This document shows positions 1-12,164 of a stretch of 64,000 bases of DNA, one piece after another. Origin of the DNA: Flammulina velutipes (Eukaryota; Basidiomycota; Agaricomycetes; Agaricales; Physalacriaceae). The notes below the pieces were generated by a model. That model made no database searches, had not been told where the DNA came from, and saw only the letters and a list, made by a program, of their open reading frames with translations. Position numbers and translations under genes: made by a program. Positions within the stretch are counted from its first letter, which is position 1; every line of letters starts with the position of its first letter. The stretch lies in NCBI GenBank assembly GCA_011800155.1, contig CM022371.1, forward strand, positions 1,612,001 to 1,676,000, written 5' to 3'.

Positions 1-2474
1 GTTCATCCTTCTGATGCACGCTGGATCGTCATCTTCTTTACGGGACGCCGCATCCAATGCGAGCAGCATCGGCACACCAGACAAGAGACCGCGAATGGGT
101 AATTGACCATGAACCGTAGCCAAAACATCGAGAATGCTGCCATAATCTGAGGGAGATGCAGATGCGCCTCGGCTGGCTTTATCCAAAAGTCGGAAGGCAA
201 GTGATACCTTTCGTCCGCGAGGTGCATGGATATTGGCCAACATTGACTTGTCCCCTGCTCCACCGTTTGTTGGCGAGTCCGTCCTATCGTCGAGGTTGAC
301 CTGATTCTTCGCCGCATCACTATTCGGTGATGTATGTAGGGAATGGGATGGGCTAGAGGTAAGTGATAAACCAAGGGACGAGGTTGTGGCGAGAGTATAG
401 ACATATGCGTGTAGAGCATCGAGGAACTTGGTTCCTACACCACCAGCATGTATGAGGGCGCTCTTGGTAATAGTTTCCTGTATAGATAGCCTATTATGAC
501 CGCCTCCGTCGTACATTTCGGGGTGTTTAGGCATTTCGTTCGCGATGTAGAACGACAAAGCGCGAGCGTAATCCACACGAACGGCGAATTCCTTGTCGCA
601 AAGCAAGCTCAGTGTATCATGCCATATGTCAGGAGAAATCCTAGTCCTCCTGGAAGCTCCAACGTCGATACCAGCATCTTTCGCGGCGGCTTCTACGGAA
701 GGCGATGATGTATGTCTGGAGACTGACCCAGAACGTTTTCTCTTGTCCATGGCAGAAGTCTCGTGTGCGCCCGCAGAGTGCATCAGGCCCAACAGTCCAG
801 CTAAAAGAGCTCGCAATGCCTCTCTGCGCACCTGGGGGTTCGTTGCATTTCCTCTGAGGACCACACCCTGAACTTCCACAATGGTCAATCTGTTGATAGC
901 TTCAACCTAAGAGAGCATATTTAATTGGGCTGAGACTCGACTAGGCATTGACTTACAGCAAGGTCTGGTATCTGATCAGAATAGTAGACATGAGTGCCTA
1001 GAGAGGATATGCATTCGACGAGGGAAGGAAGAAGGGAGTCTTCGGGGTCGATAGAGGTGCGACGAACAACCAAGGCCATGAGGTTGGACATTATGTCCGA
1101 CGTTGACAAGTTGATGAGGGGTGTCGGCGAGTTCAGCACGGTCGTGATCATATTGGTTAATGCTTGATGCATTGGAGACGCGACAGGTGAATCTTCAGCT
1201 TCCAGGAGCCGCTCGACCAACCAGGTTGGAACAGCATATCGGTATTGGTATTGTGACCATTCAGCTGTCTTTTGGGCGAACCATATACAATGGCTGATGT
1301 TAAGCCAGCCCTTGAACTGATCAAGATTGTCGAAAGACGATCGAAGGATGTAGCCAAGCTGTGAGCCACTTGAATGTTCCAGAAGGGCAAAAAAGGCCCG
1401 AAGGCAGGCGCTGGAGACATCATCCACTGAGGGACCTTTGTCGCCATCGACATGCATGTGTATAGATGCCGCCCGACGTTCAATGGTAGGCCTATTCCTG
1501 AATTCCGATAGGTAAGGTGAAAGAGGTGCATCTTTGACGCTCCTGGCTCTAGGACGACTGAGGAACGTATACAGTGCAAGTAGAGGAGACATACTGCTCC
1601 TCCAAAACTTTGAGATCGGTTTGAAATGCAGTGACGAGAATTGGGCGCATGATCGTAGAGACTTGGGCTCGGAATTGGTGGGTATCATTGTATAACGCTT
1701 CCGAGGTCAATGCACCAGTTAGTGCGGCGAAGCCAATTAACCGGGTACTGAGTCTCATATGAGAAAATAGAACATATCGTTGAAGCGCAGCAACGCACCG
1801 ATTCTGCACTTCCTGATCCTTAAGCTGGGTACAGCTTAATCCAGCAAAAGAGTTGAGAGCAGACAGATAATCTTCGGTAAATATCCTGTCCGCACCAATA
1901 AGTTGTCCGTTTGTATAAGTTGTCCACGCAGTATACTGGGAACGATAGGTGAGATTGGCTAGTGCGCCCGGATTATTAACATACCACGCTGGCGGCACGG
2001 GCAACAACTTCGAGATCAGACGGAACGGCTGACAGAGTAGCGTCCACTGAGGCTATTAAGGAGGGTGAGAGAAGGGCTATGTCACGGCGACACTCAGTTG
2101 CAAGAGCTCGGAAAATGGCAAGAGAAATGAGCAGAGATCTACAGGACGGGTCAGGTGGATATTTCGGATTCAATGTTTGGAACACATTTACGCTCTCGTC
2201 CGTAGGTTTCCTGCGCGCGCTTTCCGACATTCGACCTTTACTCTTTTCTCCAGTTCACCGCCGACCTTGTTGAGTTTCCCAGGGTGATTTGACCTGTCGT
2301 AAGAGATACAACAACGTATAGATATGAATATCCTGGGACGCACGCGTAGTATGTGAGTTTGCTGAGTTCTTGCGAGTTGGGTGCGTAGTGCGGGCCAGCG
2401 GTCAAGAGCGCTGAAGTAGGAGGATAGCAGGCATTGAGAAGCTGAAGATGGTTGGGAGTAAAGAACAGATTCAT
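1..2474 (-). CDS. EFR3: Efr3 family plasma-membrane protein, N-terminal part (cut by window edge)
   Basis: Efr3 is a peripheral plasma-membrane scaffold that, with Ypp1/TTC7, holds the PI 4-kinase Stt4 at PI4P patches. The predicted protein starts MNLFFTPNH at 2474 and continues LLNACYPP, then SKLTYYA joined across a 50-bp intron (2294-2343) to SNHPGKLNKVGGELEKR, the family's hallmark N-terminus. Later exons carry FQTLNPKYPPDPSCRSLLI and, after another intron, YTAWTTYTNGQLIGAD, followed by long helical-repeat sequence. The coding frame is still open at position 1 (it reads ...PMLLALDAASRKEDDD), so the C-terminus lies outside the window. Several more small introns are present. Divergent from the aspartic protease at 3234. 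Confidence 0.9.
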
Positions 2475-3181
2475 GAGACCGTCGTCGTGGTCAAAGGTAG
2501 AGAGCGTCGGAAAGGATCGTGGTGGGCCAGGTTTGGGATTGACTGGCAGTGGCTGTGCGAAAGGCTCCTAATATCGGACCGATGGTCCTTGACGTTTACA
2601 ATGGCACACGGCTCTTTTTCCTCAGGTGCTCGCTACCCACCACCAGGCTGGGCAAGAACATTGCCACCAAATCAGGATCTTCGTCAATAACGCGCAATAT
2701 CAAGTTTTACTCCTCGTGAACGACTAATTAGTCACGGTAATATGGGCACTGACGTTGCAAAGTAATAACTGGGGCGTTTCTCCTGTCCCCGGTAGGGAAA
2801 AACAGATGTCTTTGACGGTACAAAGTCTGCAATGACGATGGCGAGGCGTGTTTCCTTCGCTGTCGATGCCAACGGAGGCGGTGATTCTCGGCAATCTTAA
2901 TCGGACGCGACAGTTACTGACTGGCGATTTTCCCCTCAAAAGTTAAATCACCTCTTCCAAGTTCTACTGGTCATATGCTTCCAGCTGATGTCTATTCTGG
3001 GTGCTACTGGGGTAGTAACTTACTGAGGCCTAGCCACAACCATTCGACCCTTTAATAGCTAACTTGCCAACGTGATCTGGCACGATGATCGACGCAGTGC
3101 AATCCAACTATCGATTCAGTGTAACGCGCTACTAGCCTATCTACTAACCATCGTGGGTTGCTCTGGGGATCAATCGTCAAG
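2475..3181. other. Intergenic region, divergent promoters
   Basis: About 0.7 kb between EFR3 (leftward) and the protease at 3234 (rightward). The short ORFs here have no recognisable family and no splice-consistent extension. It presumably holds the EFR3 promoter and upstream control of the protease. Confidence 0.5.
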
Positions 3182-3233
3182 TATAAGAGGAAATCAAAAA
3201 GCTCAATCTATAGCCTGTTGCTGGTCAACAAAC
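3182..3233 (+). promoter_or_regulatory. Core promoter/leader of protease A
   Basis: TATAAGAGG at 3182 lies about 50 bp before the ATG at 3234. TTGCTGGTC at 3218-3226 ends 7 nt before the ATG. The same pair of elements precedes the four other protease copies in the window, so this is a family-specific leader rather than chance. Transcription start is not known. Confidence 0.55.
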
Positions 3234-4652
3234 ATGCCTTTCTCCCGGGCCCTCCCTTCTGTTATGCTCTTCATCTCCCTTGTCATATCGTGCTCTGGAA
3301 ACCCCATCTATCATAACTCATCTCGTTCCTCTCAAATTTCGAACACATCTTTGGAACGCCGCGCGCCCGAAGGAGTCACTCAGGATGTTGAGCAACGTGG
3401 GAATTACAAGGTGGGAGCATTTACCATAGGCAACTTGAAAAAGAAATGTAAGTCCATAAGTTATGTAAGTTGAATGGTATCTCTCATTTGCGTCACACAA
3501 GTCAAACTTGCTATTGACACGGGAAGCTGTTATACGTGGGTCAAGAAAGAAAGCTTGGAAGGTCAGAGCATAGGACAGGACCTCGGAGATTTTGTGAGTA
3601 GACACAGAATTTCTCTTGACTGGGTTTACTGACTGTCTTTGGTGGCATAAGGAAGCGAAATATGTAGTCGGTGACGCTAAAGGAAGACTGTTCAAATCCC
3701 AGATCACTGTCGGAGGTAGTGTGGTAGTCAAGAACCAGGCCATCGGAGTCGCGGATGAATACGATGAAGAGTACGACTCAGTTTCTGTGGCGTTATTGCA
3801 CTCTCGCTCATCTTTAATCAAGTGCCAAGAACGAGAAATGGGATGGAATTATAGGGTAAGCTTCTACTGTACTAACTGTGTCATAAACAATAAGCTAATT
3901 CATGGTATACAGCCTCAGTTCGAAGGCTATCACTGACGAGTGCGACGAAGCACCTGACACTGTCTTGGACAACCTCAAAGATGCAGGTCTTAGAAGAAGC
4001 CTGGGAATTTTCTTTAAACCCACTAAATCGGACGCGGACGGCCCAAGGGGACAAATAACATGGGGTGTGTATACGTTCTATCTCGCTTCTCCGACTTCAC
4101 ACTAATCGTTATTCACTAACAGGTGGCTATAAGCATGATGGACTGAAAACTACGTGAGAACATTCTATCGCGTGCTACGTTTTTCTCAATCCAATTAGAT
4201 CTGTAATGGAGGATGCAGAATGCTGCCGGTGGTCTGTAGAGGCGGACGTAGTATATCGAGGTAATGTGCTGGGGCCTGACACAACCGCAGTGGATTTGGA
4301 TACAGGCACTTCAGATATTCTTCTCGCCCCGGCACAGTACAAGGGCTTCTTAGAAGCGATAGGCGGTACATCAGGGGATGACGCAGTAACACTTTCCACT
4401 GCCAACTATGACAAGATGGGAAACCTGGAGTTTGTTATAGACGGTGAAACCTACGCCCTCACTCCCAACGATTTGAAGGACTACGAACTGAGCAATGCCA
4501 CGGATATAACACTAATGGTTAGCCCGGATGAGGAGGCAACAATATTGGGTCAGCCATTCCTCGATAGGTACTACGTCTATTTGGATGCGGAAACGCCTGG
4601 AGGCGAGGTTGGTATCGGAAGAACGGAATACACAGAGTCCAAGAGCTCTTGA
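3234..4652 (+). CDS. Secreted pepsin-like aspartic protease (family A1), copy A
   Basis: Extracellular acid protease of the pepsin fold. A hydrophobic signal peptide (MPFSRALPSVMLFISLVI) is followed by CSGNPIY and a short propeptide-like segment with ERRA. The first catalytic loop reads AIDTGSCYTWVKK and the second VDLDTGTSDILLAP, so both aspartates are present; WDGIIGLSS matches the pepsin DGILGL stretch and ATILGQPFLDRYY the C-terminal ILG.FLR.YY block. At least four introns fit: 3448-3501 (phase 1, directly before the first catalytic loop), 3594-3651, one starting near 3767, and one starting near 3856. At about 350-370 residues it is near normal A1 length. Cys follows DTGS, and the flap YVVGDAKG lacks the usual YG(T/D)GS. 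Substrate unknown. Convergent with the transporter at 4788. Confidence 0.85.
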
Positions 4653-4787
4653 AGGTTGCATATGGTCGTTATACCTATACTTCTATAGCGCGTGTGTTAG
4701 TTTACTTGTCGTCGGAGCACCGGCGTGAATTTACAAAATTTGATTTACATTTGAACGACTAATAACACAAGAGAATATGGAATGCCT

Positions 4788-7029
4788 TCAAGCAGAAAGC
4801 TTGGAGTCATTGGGACCCTCCATAACTTCTTGGGCTCCCTTCTCGTGATCATGCAGGTGGTCATTAAGGTGAGGCGTCCAGCCAGGCGTGCGCCACGGCT
4901 TGATGTTTGCGCGGTACATCTCATCAACCTCTTCCAAGCTGAGGCCTTTCGTTTCGGGGATGAAGAAGTACACGTAGAACCAACCAAAGGTCAACATCCC
5001 GAAGAAGATCAAGAGAATAAGGGGACCGATACTGATAGGAAACTGTTAGTCACGGTATGTCAGAACAAAGCTAGGAACGTACTCTCCAGCAATACGAGGC
5101 GCAAAGAAGGAGAGTAGGAAGTTCCACAGCCAGTTCGTTGCACTTCCAAGAGCGATGGCCTTTGGTCTGACACGGAGAGGGAAGGACTCTCCCAGGTATA
5201 CCCATCTATTTAGACGGTCAGAAGATGTTGGGTGCAAGATAGAAAGATGGCGGCATACGGTACGGGACCCCAGAAGATGGAGAAAGAGAAAACGTGTAGT
5301 ACGGCAAAGGCGATGAGAACTTCACCTCCCTGCTTGTTGCGTGGTGATAGTTGGTCAGTGGGCGTCCCAGCAGCAGCTAACGTGTAATGTCCGACAAGGC
5401 CAGCCTAATGTGAGGATCAGAGGGAGTCCCATTCTGTTTTGAATGGACATACAACGAGAGAACATATCCCTTCTAGGACGGCGCCTGTAAGTAGAGACTG
5501 ATAGAAAGGTCAACGATCGACTCCAAAGGTTTTGACGCAGTACAACTCACCTTTCGGCGACCCCATGATTCGATCAGATACAACGCAGGTACCGTTCCAA
5601 CAACGGAGACAGCTCCCAAAATCGTCTGGATGACATATGGAGATAGTTCAGTTCCAGAGCTCTTGAAAAATGTATCACCGTAATAGTCTGGAGTACGTAT
5701 CGTTCAGCCAATGCGAATGTTCCTCTGCAAGAATACGCACAGTAGAAATTTTGGCCATTGAGCTGCTGAATGAATTGCAACATCATGCCGTTTGTCGTCC
5801 GCTTCCAGAGAGCATTTCGTGTTGAGAAACACTCTGCCCACGTCGCTTTTCCATCGGCATTCTCAGCGCGGATACCGAACATGAGCTCCTCTATTTGTTC
5901 TTCGACAAGGGGATCATCCAAGGGTACACTGTTCAATTCTGCAATCACAGAGCGCGCTTCGTCGACTCGGTCGGTGCCCAAAAGGTGTCGACTAGGGGCG
6001 TGTTAGAGGGTAGCAAGTCGGAGGTAGGAGATACTCACGGAGATTCGGGGAGGAAGAAGATACCAGAGAGTAAGATGAGACCCCAGAGCATCTGTAAACC
6101 AACAGGAATGCGCCACGACGCGGAGTTGCTGATAGTATGGGTGGCCAAGTCAATAACATAGCTCAGGAAGATGCTAAAGGTGATGAGGTTCTGCAGCTGA
6201 TTCTGATAGAGATGAGGGCGTACCCAACGATGATCTGCAGCTGGTACAGAACCAGCAATGCTCCCCGAAGAGCCTTGGGCGCTGTTTCTCCGTTATACAG
6301 GCTATCAGACACAGAACAGTGAGCGAGCAGAGTTGAAGTCATAAATAGTGACATACGGGACGATAGCCGACATAGCACCGACTCCCAAACCAGCAACGAA
6401 ACGTCCAATAGACATTTGTACAATAGAGGTTTCGGTGGCAGTCTGGACCACGCAACCAATAGTGAAAATGCCCGACCAGATCAAAATGGAGCCCCGCCGT
6501 CCAAAACGATCCGAAGTGAAGGCCTGTCCGATAGCACCACTGGACATAACCGTTCAATACCATGTATGAGTGTTTGCACGTGAATTTGGCCTACCAAAAG
6601 GTTCTAGGAAGCAATGTAAGTCAAACAGCATCTGAGATGGAACCCAGTACTCACCCAGCAGAGAGCAAGGACGTTATGATAGACTGACGATGGCTATCTA
6701 GCACATATTCTCCTAATCCTGCGTCATAGACTCCGAAGCGCCTAACGAAGTCTGGCATGATTAAACATCCCTAGTGGAAGATGAGCTTCCATCGACAAAG
6801 TGATGAATAAATCGTACTGAAATGACACCTAGAAGAAGAGGTCAACAAGGTTCAAGGCAGCATATTTTCCCACTCACCAATGTCGTATCCAAACAAGAAA
6901 CCTCCTACAATATACACAAGATATTCAGTGCTATATGAAGTATAAATGTGAAGGTAACGCACCAAACGCGATAAAAATGGCGAGCAGAATCGCCCGTTTG
7001 TTCGTCGGAACCGCGCGCGTCACAGCCAT
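4788..7029 (-). CDS. MFS sugar (hexose) transporter
   Basis: Twelve-helix sugar/H+ symporter of the major facilitator superfamily, expected in the plasma membrane. The ATG at 7029 gives MAVTRAVPTNKRAILLAIFIAFGG, the usual cytosolic start before helix 1. Later exons contain DRFGRRGSI (A-loop GRR motif), RFVAGLGVGAMSAIVPLYNGE, PESPR before the central loop, LQFIQQLNGQNFY (helix 7 sugar-binding QQLxGxNF), GESFPLRVRPKAIALGSATNWLWNF across two fragments, and PETKGLSLEEVDEMY near the C-terminus. These match fungal monosaccharide transporters of the Hxt type. The gene has many (about ten) short introns. The C-terminal tail is His/Glu-rich and short, unlike the long tails of Snf3/Rgt2 sensors, so a transporter is favoured over a sensor. 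Substrate cannot be read from the sequence. Confidence 0.9.
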
Positions 7030-7886
7030 GGTAGGAAGAGCAGGAATGGGAAAGAAGAGAAGCTGGCTCTATTTATAGAATCTCTCCATGATGGAACTGA
7101 ATGAAGAAGCTTGATGGATGCAGCTATCATCTGACTCCCGGTCGAGCGGCGCGGTAGACGGTCCTCTCGTCTGGAGGATCCATTCCGCGTGGATACTGTG
7201 GAAGGGTCACCACGTAGAAATCCTTGAACTCGGAAGGTTTGATCGTTCAAAACGTGTTACGCATCCTCCACCAAAGCCGTCTTGAAGTTCCTGTGAGCCT
7301 ATGTGGCGTGTGGCGCTGAGAGAAACGACGTGAAAGTTGCATGAATGGCTTCACATCCAATTTATGGGAATACGGTGCCGGCCTGGTCATTAGTGTCTAA
7401 AATGCACAGGAAACAGTGTTTCTTGCTGCATTATCTAGGATCAATAGTCAGTTCACGCAAGGAAAGACGAAATTTGAGCTCACAAAGTAATTCTACACTG
7501 CCATTCTTCCACGAATTTTGTGGAAGAAGCGTGGGTAAGAAGGAACAACACCATCGATTCAGTACCTTGCTGTCAGGGCATGACGCATACTCGTCTACCG
7601 ACACGCGCCAAGCATGCTACCTCCGAGCGTGTCGCCGCAGGCCAAACGGTCACAGCGCAATACCTAGTCGTGATACAGCAGGTGACGTTTGTGATGATGA
7701 AGCCGGGAATGGACCCCGACGCGGCCAGAAGTTCTAATGCATAAGTAAGCAGACATTCGTAACAAGGCTTGTCTTATTCATACCCTTTCCCCGCGTCCTA
7801 CCAGCTAAAAGGTCTCTTCGAGGACCAGCGTAGCTTCTTCCTGCCTCCACTGCCACAGCACAGCAAACCTAGAAAGTCATTTGCAA
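7030..7886. other. Intergenic region with upstream promoter of the transporter
   Basis: About 0.85 kb. An ORF of about 75 codons near 7520-7744 has no recognisable motif and I do not call it. The stretch 7780-7880 is CT- and CCAC-rich, typical of a fungal core promoter, and supports the small gene that follows. Confidence 0.4.
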
Positions 7887-8204
7887 ATGCCGCCTGTCGA
7901 TCCATCATACTCCTCATCCTCGCCCTACGATATCATCGAACTAGTTCCTTATGGAGAGGTCACTTTGCCAGCTGTCGTTATTGTGCTGGTGGTGTGCATC
8001 GTTCTCGTCGTAGTACGAGCGGGCCAAGGGGAGGACGGGGCTCTTCAAGAGATAGCACTCAAGTCGGTGCAAGAAATAGAGACCTCGCAGTTACATGGGA
8101 GCATCGGGAGGGCGCGGCGGACGTCTGTGGTGATGGTGCCAGTGCTGTTCGTCCCAGAGGGACAAGAGTACGATTCCCATATTGAGAATGGGTATCGGTG
8201 CTAA
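7887..8204 (+). CDS. Hypothetical small single-pass membrane protein
   Basis: Uninterrupted frame of about 105 codons from the ATG at 7887 (MPPVDPSYSSSS). One strongly hydrophobic segment, LPAVVIVLVVCIVLVVV, lies at residues 28-44; it is preceded by an acidic/proline N-terminus and followed by a charged cytosol-like tail ending HIENGYRC. I do not recognise a family. A pyrimidine-rich stretch directly upstream supports expression. It could also be one exon of a larger gene, since candidate splice sites follow. Function unknown. Confidence 0.4.
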   Translation: MPPVDPSYSSSSPYDIIELVPYGEVTLPAVVIVLVVCIVLVVVRAGQGEDGALQEIALKSVQEIETSQLHGSIGRARRTSVVMVPVLFVPEGQEYDSHIENGYRC

Positions 8205-8642
8205 GCGCCGTGGTTGGAAGCCGAAGGTGAGTCTTACGCCTAAATCATCCATCTTCGCGCTAACTTGAACTCTGCTTTTTGAGCCGCCATAATGAATGCC
8301 ACGAACCTGGGTAGTCTCGCATTCTGCGATTTACCAACGATATCAGCTGTGTATCCCACCTTGTACCATCAATAGACTGTATTGTCATTCCGAATGCGAG
8401 CGACCCAGAGAACAATAAAGAGAGACAACAGGGAGACAATAAGTCTTGGTTGAGCCAGAATTTTGCTATTTACGGCCGCGCGGTTGACCATCAGAGCATA
8501 GCGCAATTTCCGGGCGTCCGACAGATGGAATATCAGCAGATATGAATGCGAAAAAAGACCGTTTCGTGGCCGCTGCTGGAAATAATTGGAAGGGGTTAAT
8601 GTGAGTCCGAGACAAAGCGTGCGCCTCGGATCGGACTTGGCG
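8205..8642. other. Intergenic region upstream of ERG20
   Basis: No supportable gene. The minus-strand ORFs here begin inside the ERG20 leader or exon and are shadows. Confidence 0.4.
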
Positions 8643-8649
8643 TATATAA
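8643..8649 (+). promoter_or_regulatory. TATA box of ERG20
   Basis: TATATAA at 8643-8649, 70 bp before the ERG20 ATG, followed by a pyrimidine/CCACCA-rich leader. Position and context fit a core promoter for a strongly expressed gene. Confidence 0.6.
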
Positions 8650-8718
8650 AGTTGGATCGTTCGATCTTCAAATTCCCCATTCACTCTCTCATCCGAACCA
8701 CCACCATCGTTGCCCACA

Positions 8719-9906
8719 ATGTCCACCGACAAAGCAGCTCGTCGCGCAAAGTTTGAGGGCGCCTGGAAGGTCATCAAGCAGGAGCTCTTGGACAACTTCA
8801 ACGCCCAGGGAATGCCTCAGGATGCTGCAGAGTGGTACGAGAGGGCAAGTCGCGTCTCAATTTTTTTGTTTTCTTTGACGCTGATCTGGTTCGTTTAGAA
8901 TCTCGAGTACAACGTGCCCGGCGGCAAGCTCAACCGAGGCATGTCCGTCGTCGACACCGTCCAGATCCTCAAAGGACGGGCGTTGACTGACGAGGAGTAC
9001 CTCAAGGCTGCTGTCCTTGGATGGGGCGTCGAGCTCCTCCAGGCATATTTCCTCGTCTCGGACGATATGATGGACAGTTCCGTAACGCGTAGAGGCCAGC
9101 CCTGCTGGTATCGCGTTCCCCGTGTCGGTTCCATTGCTATCAACGATTCGTTCATGTTGGAGGGCGCCATCTACTTCCTCCTCAAAAAGCACATCCGTTC
9201 GGAGCCATCTTACCTCGACATAATGGAGGTGTTCCTCGAGACTACTCACCAGACCGAGATGGGCCAGCTCATCGACCTCATCACAGCACCGGAAGATGAA
9301 GTTGATCTCGACAAATTCTCTCTCAAGAAGTACGCGTCAATGTCCATTCTTCTTGATGTACATCCATCCTAACAAAACAACAGACACAGCCTAATTGTCA
9401 TCTACAAGACCGCCTTCTATTCCTTCTACCTCCCGGTCGCCTTGGCTATGTACTTCTGCGGCATCCCCACCGAGTACACCCTCCAGTCAAAGACTGTCCG
9501 ACCTTATGAGCTCGCAAAGTCCATCCTCATCCCTCTTGGCGAATATTTCCAGATCCAGGATGATTTCCTCGACTACTCTGGTACCCCAGAGCAGATTGGC
9601 AAAATTGGCACGGACATTCTCGACAACAAGTGCTCGTGGTGTATCAACACTGCGCTCTCAATAGTAAATCCCGAGCAGCGCAAGCTCCTCGATGAGAACT
9701 ATGGTCGCAAGGATAAGGAGTGCGAGGCGAAAGTGAAGGCTCTGTATGAGGAGCTCAACATACGAGGCATTTACGCTGAGTACGAGGCGAAGGTGTATTC
9801 ACAACTCAACGAGTTGATTGACAGCATTCCGGAGGGTGGGGAGGGTACAGTGAAGAAGGAGGTGTTCACCAGCTTCTTGAGCAAGATCTACAAGAGGCAA
9901 AAATAA
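8719..9906 (+). CDS. ERG20: Farnesyl diphosphate synthase
   Basis: Cytosolic enzyme joining IPP with DMAPP and then GPP to make FPP, the branch-point precursor for ergosterol, prenylation, dolichol and sesquiterpenes. Exons 8719-8844, 8899-9329 and 9384-9906 give about 359 residues, the normal family length. The first aspartate-rich motif is [20 protein letters not shown] and the second [16 protein letters not shown]-type substrate contact is seen as GGKLNRG. The protein ends [11 protein letters not shown], the typical FPPS C-terminus. Phe-Leu-Val and Ala-Tyr before the first motif suit a C15-specific enzyme. The start at 8719 gives [16 protein letters not shown]. Intron 1 is of the GC-AG class. 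No terpene synthase lies nearby, so this is the housekeeping copy. Confidence 0.97.
8845..8898 (+). other. GC-AG intron in ERG20
   Basis: Exon 1 ends ...TGGTACGAGAGG and the intron begins GCAAGT and ends TTTAG; joining gives [13 protein letters not shown], the conserved FPPS sequence. No GT donor in the vicinity keeps both frame and conservation. Confidence 0.85.
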
Positions 9907-9980
9907 TCCGTATGCTATCCATGTATTATTGCTATCCTTACTAGATAAATCTACAGTCAACAATTAAAGTGCTTGCTTAT

Positions 9981-12164
9981 CTATCGTCGAGGCTTGGTCT
10001 GTTGGACCGAAACAATCTTCCTCTGCGCTTCTTCCTCCAGGTTGGACCAGAAAGCTAATTCCTGCTGGGACTTTGGATGCGCCGCGTATTGATTTCCTTT
10101 CTAAACGGGGAACATCATTTTAATGGATGACGTGAGGAAGAACAAGACAACGTACGCTTAATCCTTGTAGGAGCAAATCGTAAATCTTTGACTGGGTCGT
10201 AACTCTCGAAGCGACGTCAGGCATCTGATTAGTGTATCGCTGTATCAACCCGACAAGCTCCTGCCTGAGCCGTAATAAGCTGTGAGAATATCATTGTCAG
10301 ATCAAGAAACGATGCGGCGAGAAAGCGGCCGCACTTTGAGAAGATCATGGTTTCCTCAGCCTGCTGCGTAAGCGCTACGAAAGAATTGAACAACACGACA
10401 AAATGTTGGCAGACCTATCGAGACAATTAGCCATGAATCCAAAAAATGAGTTTCGTTGTCTATTACATTCAGAACAGACGCTTCTGTCACTGCGACAGCA
10501 CGACTGAAGTAGCCTCCGTTTCCGGCTGCGAGTTTCTTGACAGATTCGACGTGCTCTGTCATAGCCTTTTGGAACACTGGCCACAGGTTCATGCGAAGGC
10601 CAAACATATAGGTTACAGCAGCTGGACACGACCGAGCATCCAACTCGGACGCAACATCCTCTGTTAGCCTTATCATGGTCAAGAGCGGTACCACAGGCGG
10701 TGGAGGTTCCACGACGGAAGTCACAAAGGCCTGTATATATTGTCAGAGAGAGAAAAGTCAGAGCGGAGGGAGTTGAATACCTGGACATACTGTAGCACTG
10801 GGTCCCATATCTGTTTCCAGAGGACATCCGTAGCTTGCTGCTCTTCTTTCGCAACAGCAAGTGCAGCAGATATAGACGTAGGGAAGGATGAGCGTGTCCC
10901 TCCGAAATCCGATCCACCCACGGATGTTCGATCTGTAGGTGACATGATGGAAGTGGGCGAAAGTAGACTGTTTTCTACCTCTGCTGGCGGCAGGCTCGCT
11001 TCGGGTGCGAAGAATGTCTTGAGGAAGGTATACTCCGCAGACGCATTATCCATGAACACAAGGAGCAGCGATCTGAGTAAACTTTCCACAGGCTCAGTCT
11101 GTGTTGCTGTATCAGTTGTGGTATGCCGAAAGAAAATGGACCTACGAAGTTCTTGTCGTCCGCGATATAAGCTAAAGTCACGCTTGGACCGTCGATGGTC
11201 GAGAACTTGAGACGATCCGTGCTAACTTCGGCAGGCGCGTGTTCAGAGACACCGATTGGTTCAAACCTTTCTGTGGTGCGAGCCTAAGCAAGCATTAGAA
11301 GATATTTACTATCGCGAGCCAGCACGTACCTTAACCAAGCCCAAGCTGCGCGCGTATCGTCGGAAACCAGTCTCGTAGTAGGTGCGAACGATGGTCATGT
11401 ATGTTTTCTGAATTTCAATCGCGACATTTGGCGCTTGACGTTTGAGAAAGGTGTAGAGTGGTCTGTATTTGAGGATAACGGAAGTCTGGATAACGAGTAT
11501 GTTCGTCGTTACGCTCTTTGCAATGGGCTGGAAGAGTGCGAGAAAGAACAGCCTGATCTTGCCAGCAGCCTGGTAGATTTCAGACCAAGTCGTCGAGGAG
11601 AGGGAGGGACATACCACTATTCGGAGCCCTTCCGCTACCTCCACCAAGTCTCTGGCAGCCTTTACTCTTGAGCGAGCCTTTCCCAAGTCGAACTTTCTCT
11701 CAAACTCCTGGATGGCTTGAATCCACGGGTCTCCAACACTCGAATCCAAAATAAGACGCGTCAAAGGAGGCGGAATGGCGATGTCAGAGATCAGGTTTGC
11801 CAGCGGTTTTTCTATTTTCTAGCAGCTCGTGAGGTCCCGTCCGTTAATACTCTCCAAAGGCATACCCGTCGACTCTTGAGCCTGTTCTCGATTTCATTGC
11901 TCTTGCTCTGGAGGTCGGATATTTGACCAGAGACTGCGGAGAGATCGCGTTGAAATGTAGATAGGAATGACTCTAACGAGTCCAGTAGATTGACGCTGGT
12001 CTATGTCTGTCACTGAGTAAATGACAGTCAATATTCTGGCAAGGTTACGCACCTGGACTTGCTCATGAAGCTCAATAAAGTCCTTTGCCCGACTCGAATC
12101 TGGTTAGCTTTGTTAGCCAAATGTAAAGCAAAGTGTATTCAGACATACATTGACTGACGGACAT
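9981..12164 (-). CDS. VPS52: Vps52, GARP complex subunit
   Basis: Tethering subunit of the Golgi-associated retrograde protein (GARP) complex, which captures endosome-derived vesicles at the trans-Golgi. The small first exon starts at 12164 (MSVSQ). The next exons give KDFIELHEQVQTS and a coiled coil (DLSAVSGQISNLQSKSNEIENRL when read on). The conserved central block has ILKYRPLYTFLKRQAPNVA, EIQKTYMTIVRTYYETGFRRY, ARSLGLVK, and then LAYIADDKNF. The C-terminal half includes AVTYMFGLRMNLWPVFQKAM. The protein ends with an acidic/basic tail (SNLEEEAQRKIVSVQQTKPRR) at 9981. Roughly ten short introns. Head-to-head with RPN11 across 117 bp and convergent with ERG20 (74 bp apart). The exact first splice donor is uncertain. 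Confidence 0.85.

Noticed and set aside
921..1688. 255-codon minus-strand ORF treated as its own gene
   Set aside because: It is partly one exon frame and partly intron or shadow of the EFR3 gene, which explains the region by splicing.
7520..7744. ORF of 74 codons upstream of the small membrane protein
   Set aside because: No recognised motif, doubtful start context, and no splice path linking it to the next ORF.
8719..9906. Sesquiterpene cluster around farnesyl diphosphate synthase
   Set aside because: Neighbours are housekeeping genes (VPS52, RPN11) and a sugar transporter; no terpene synthase or P450.
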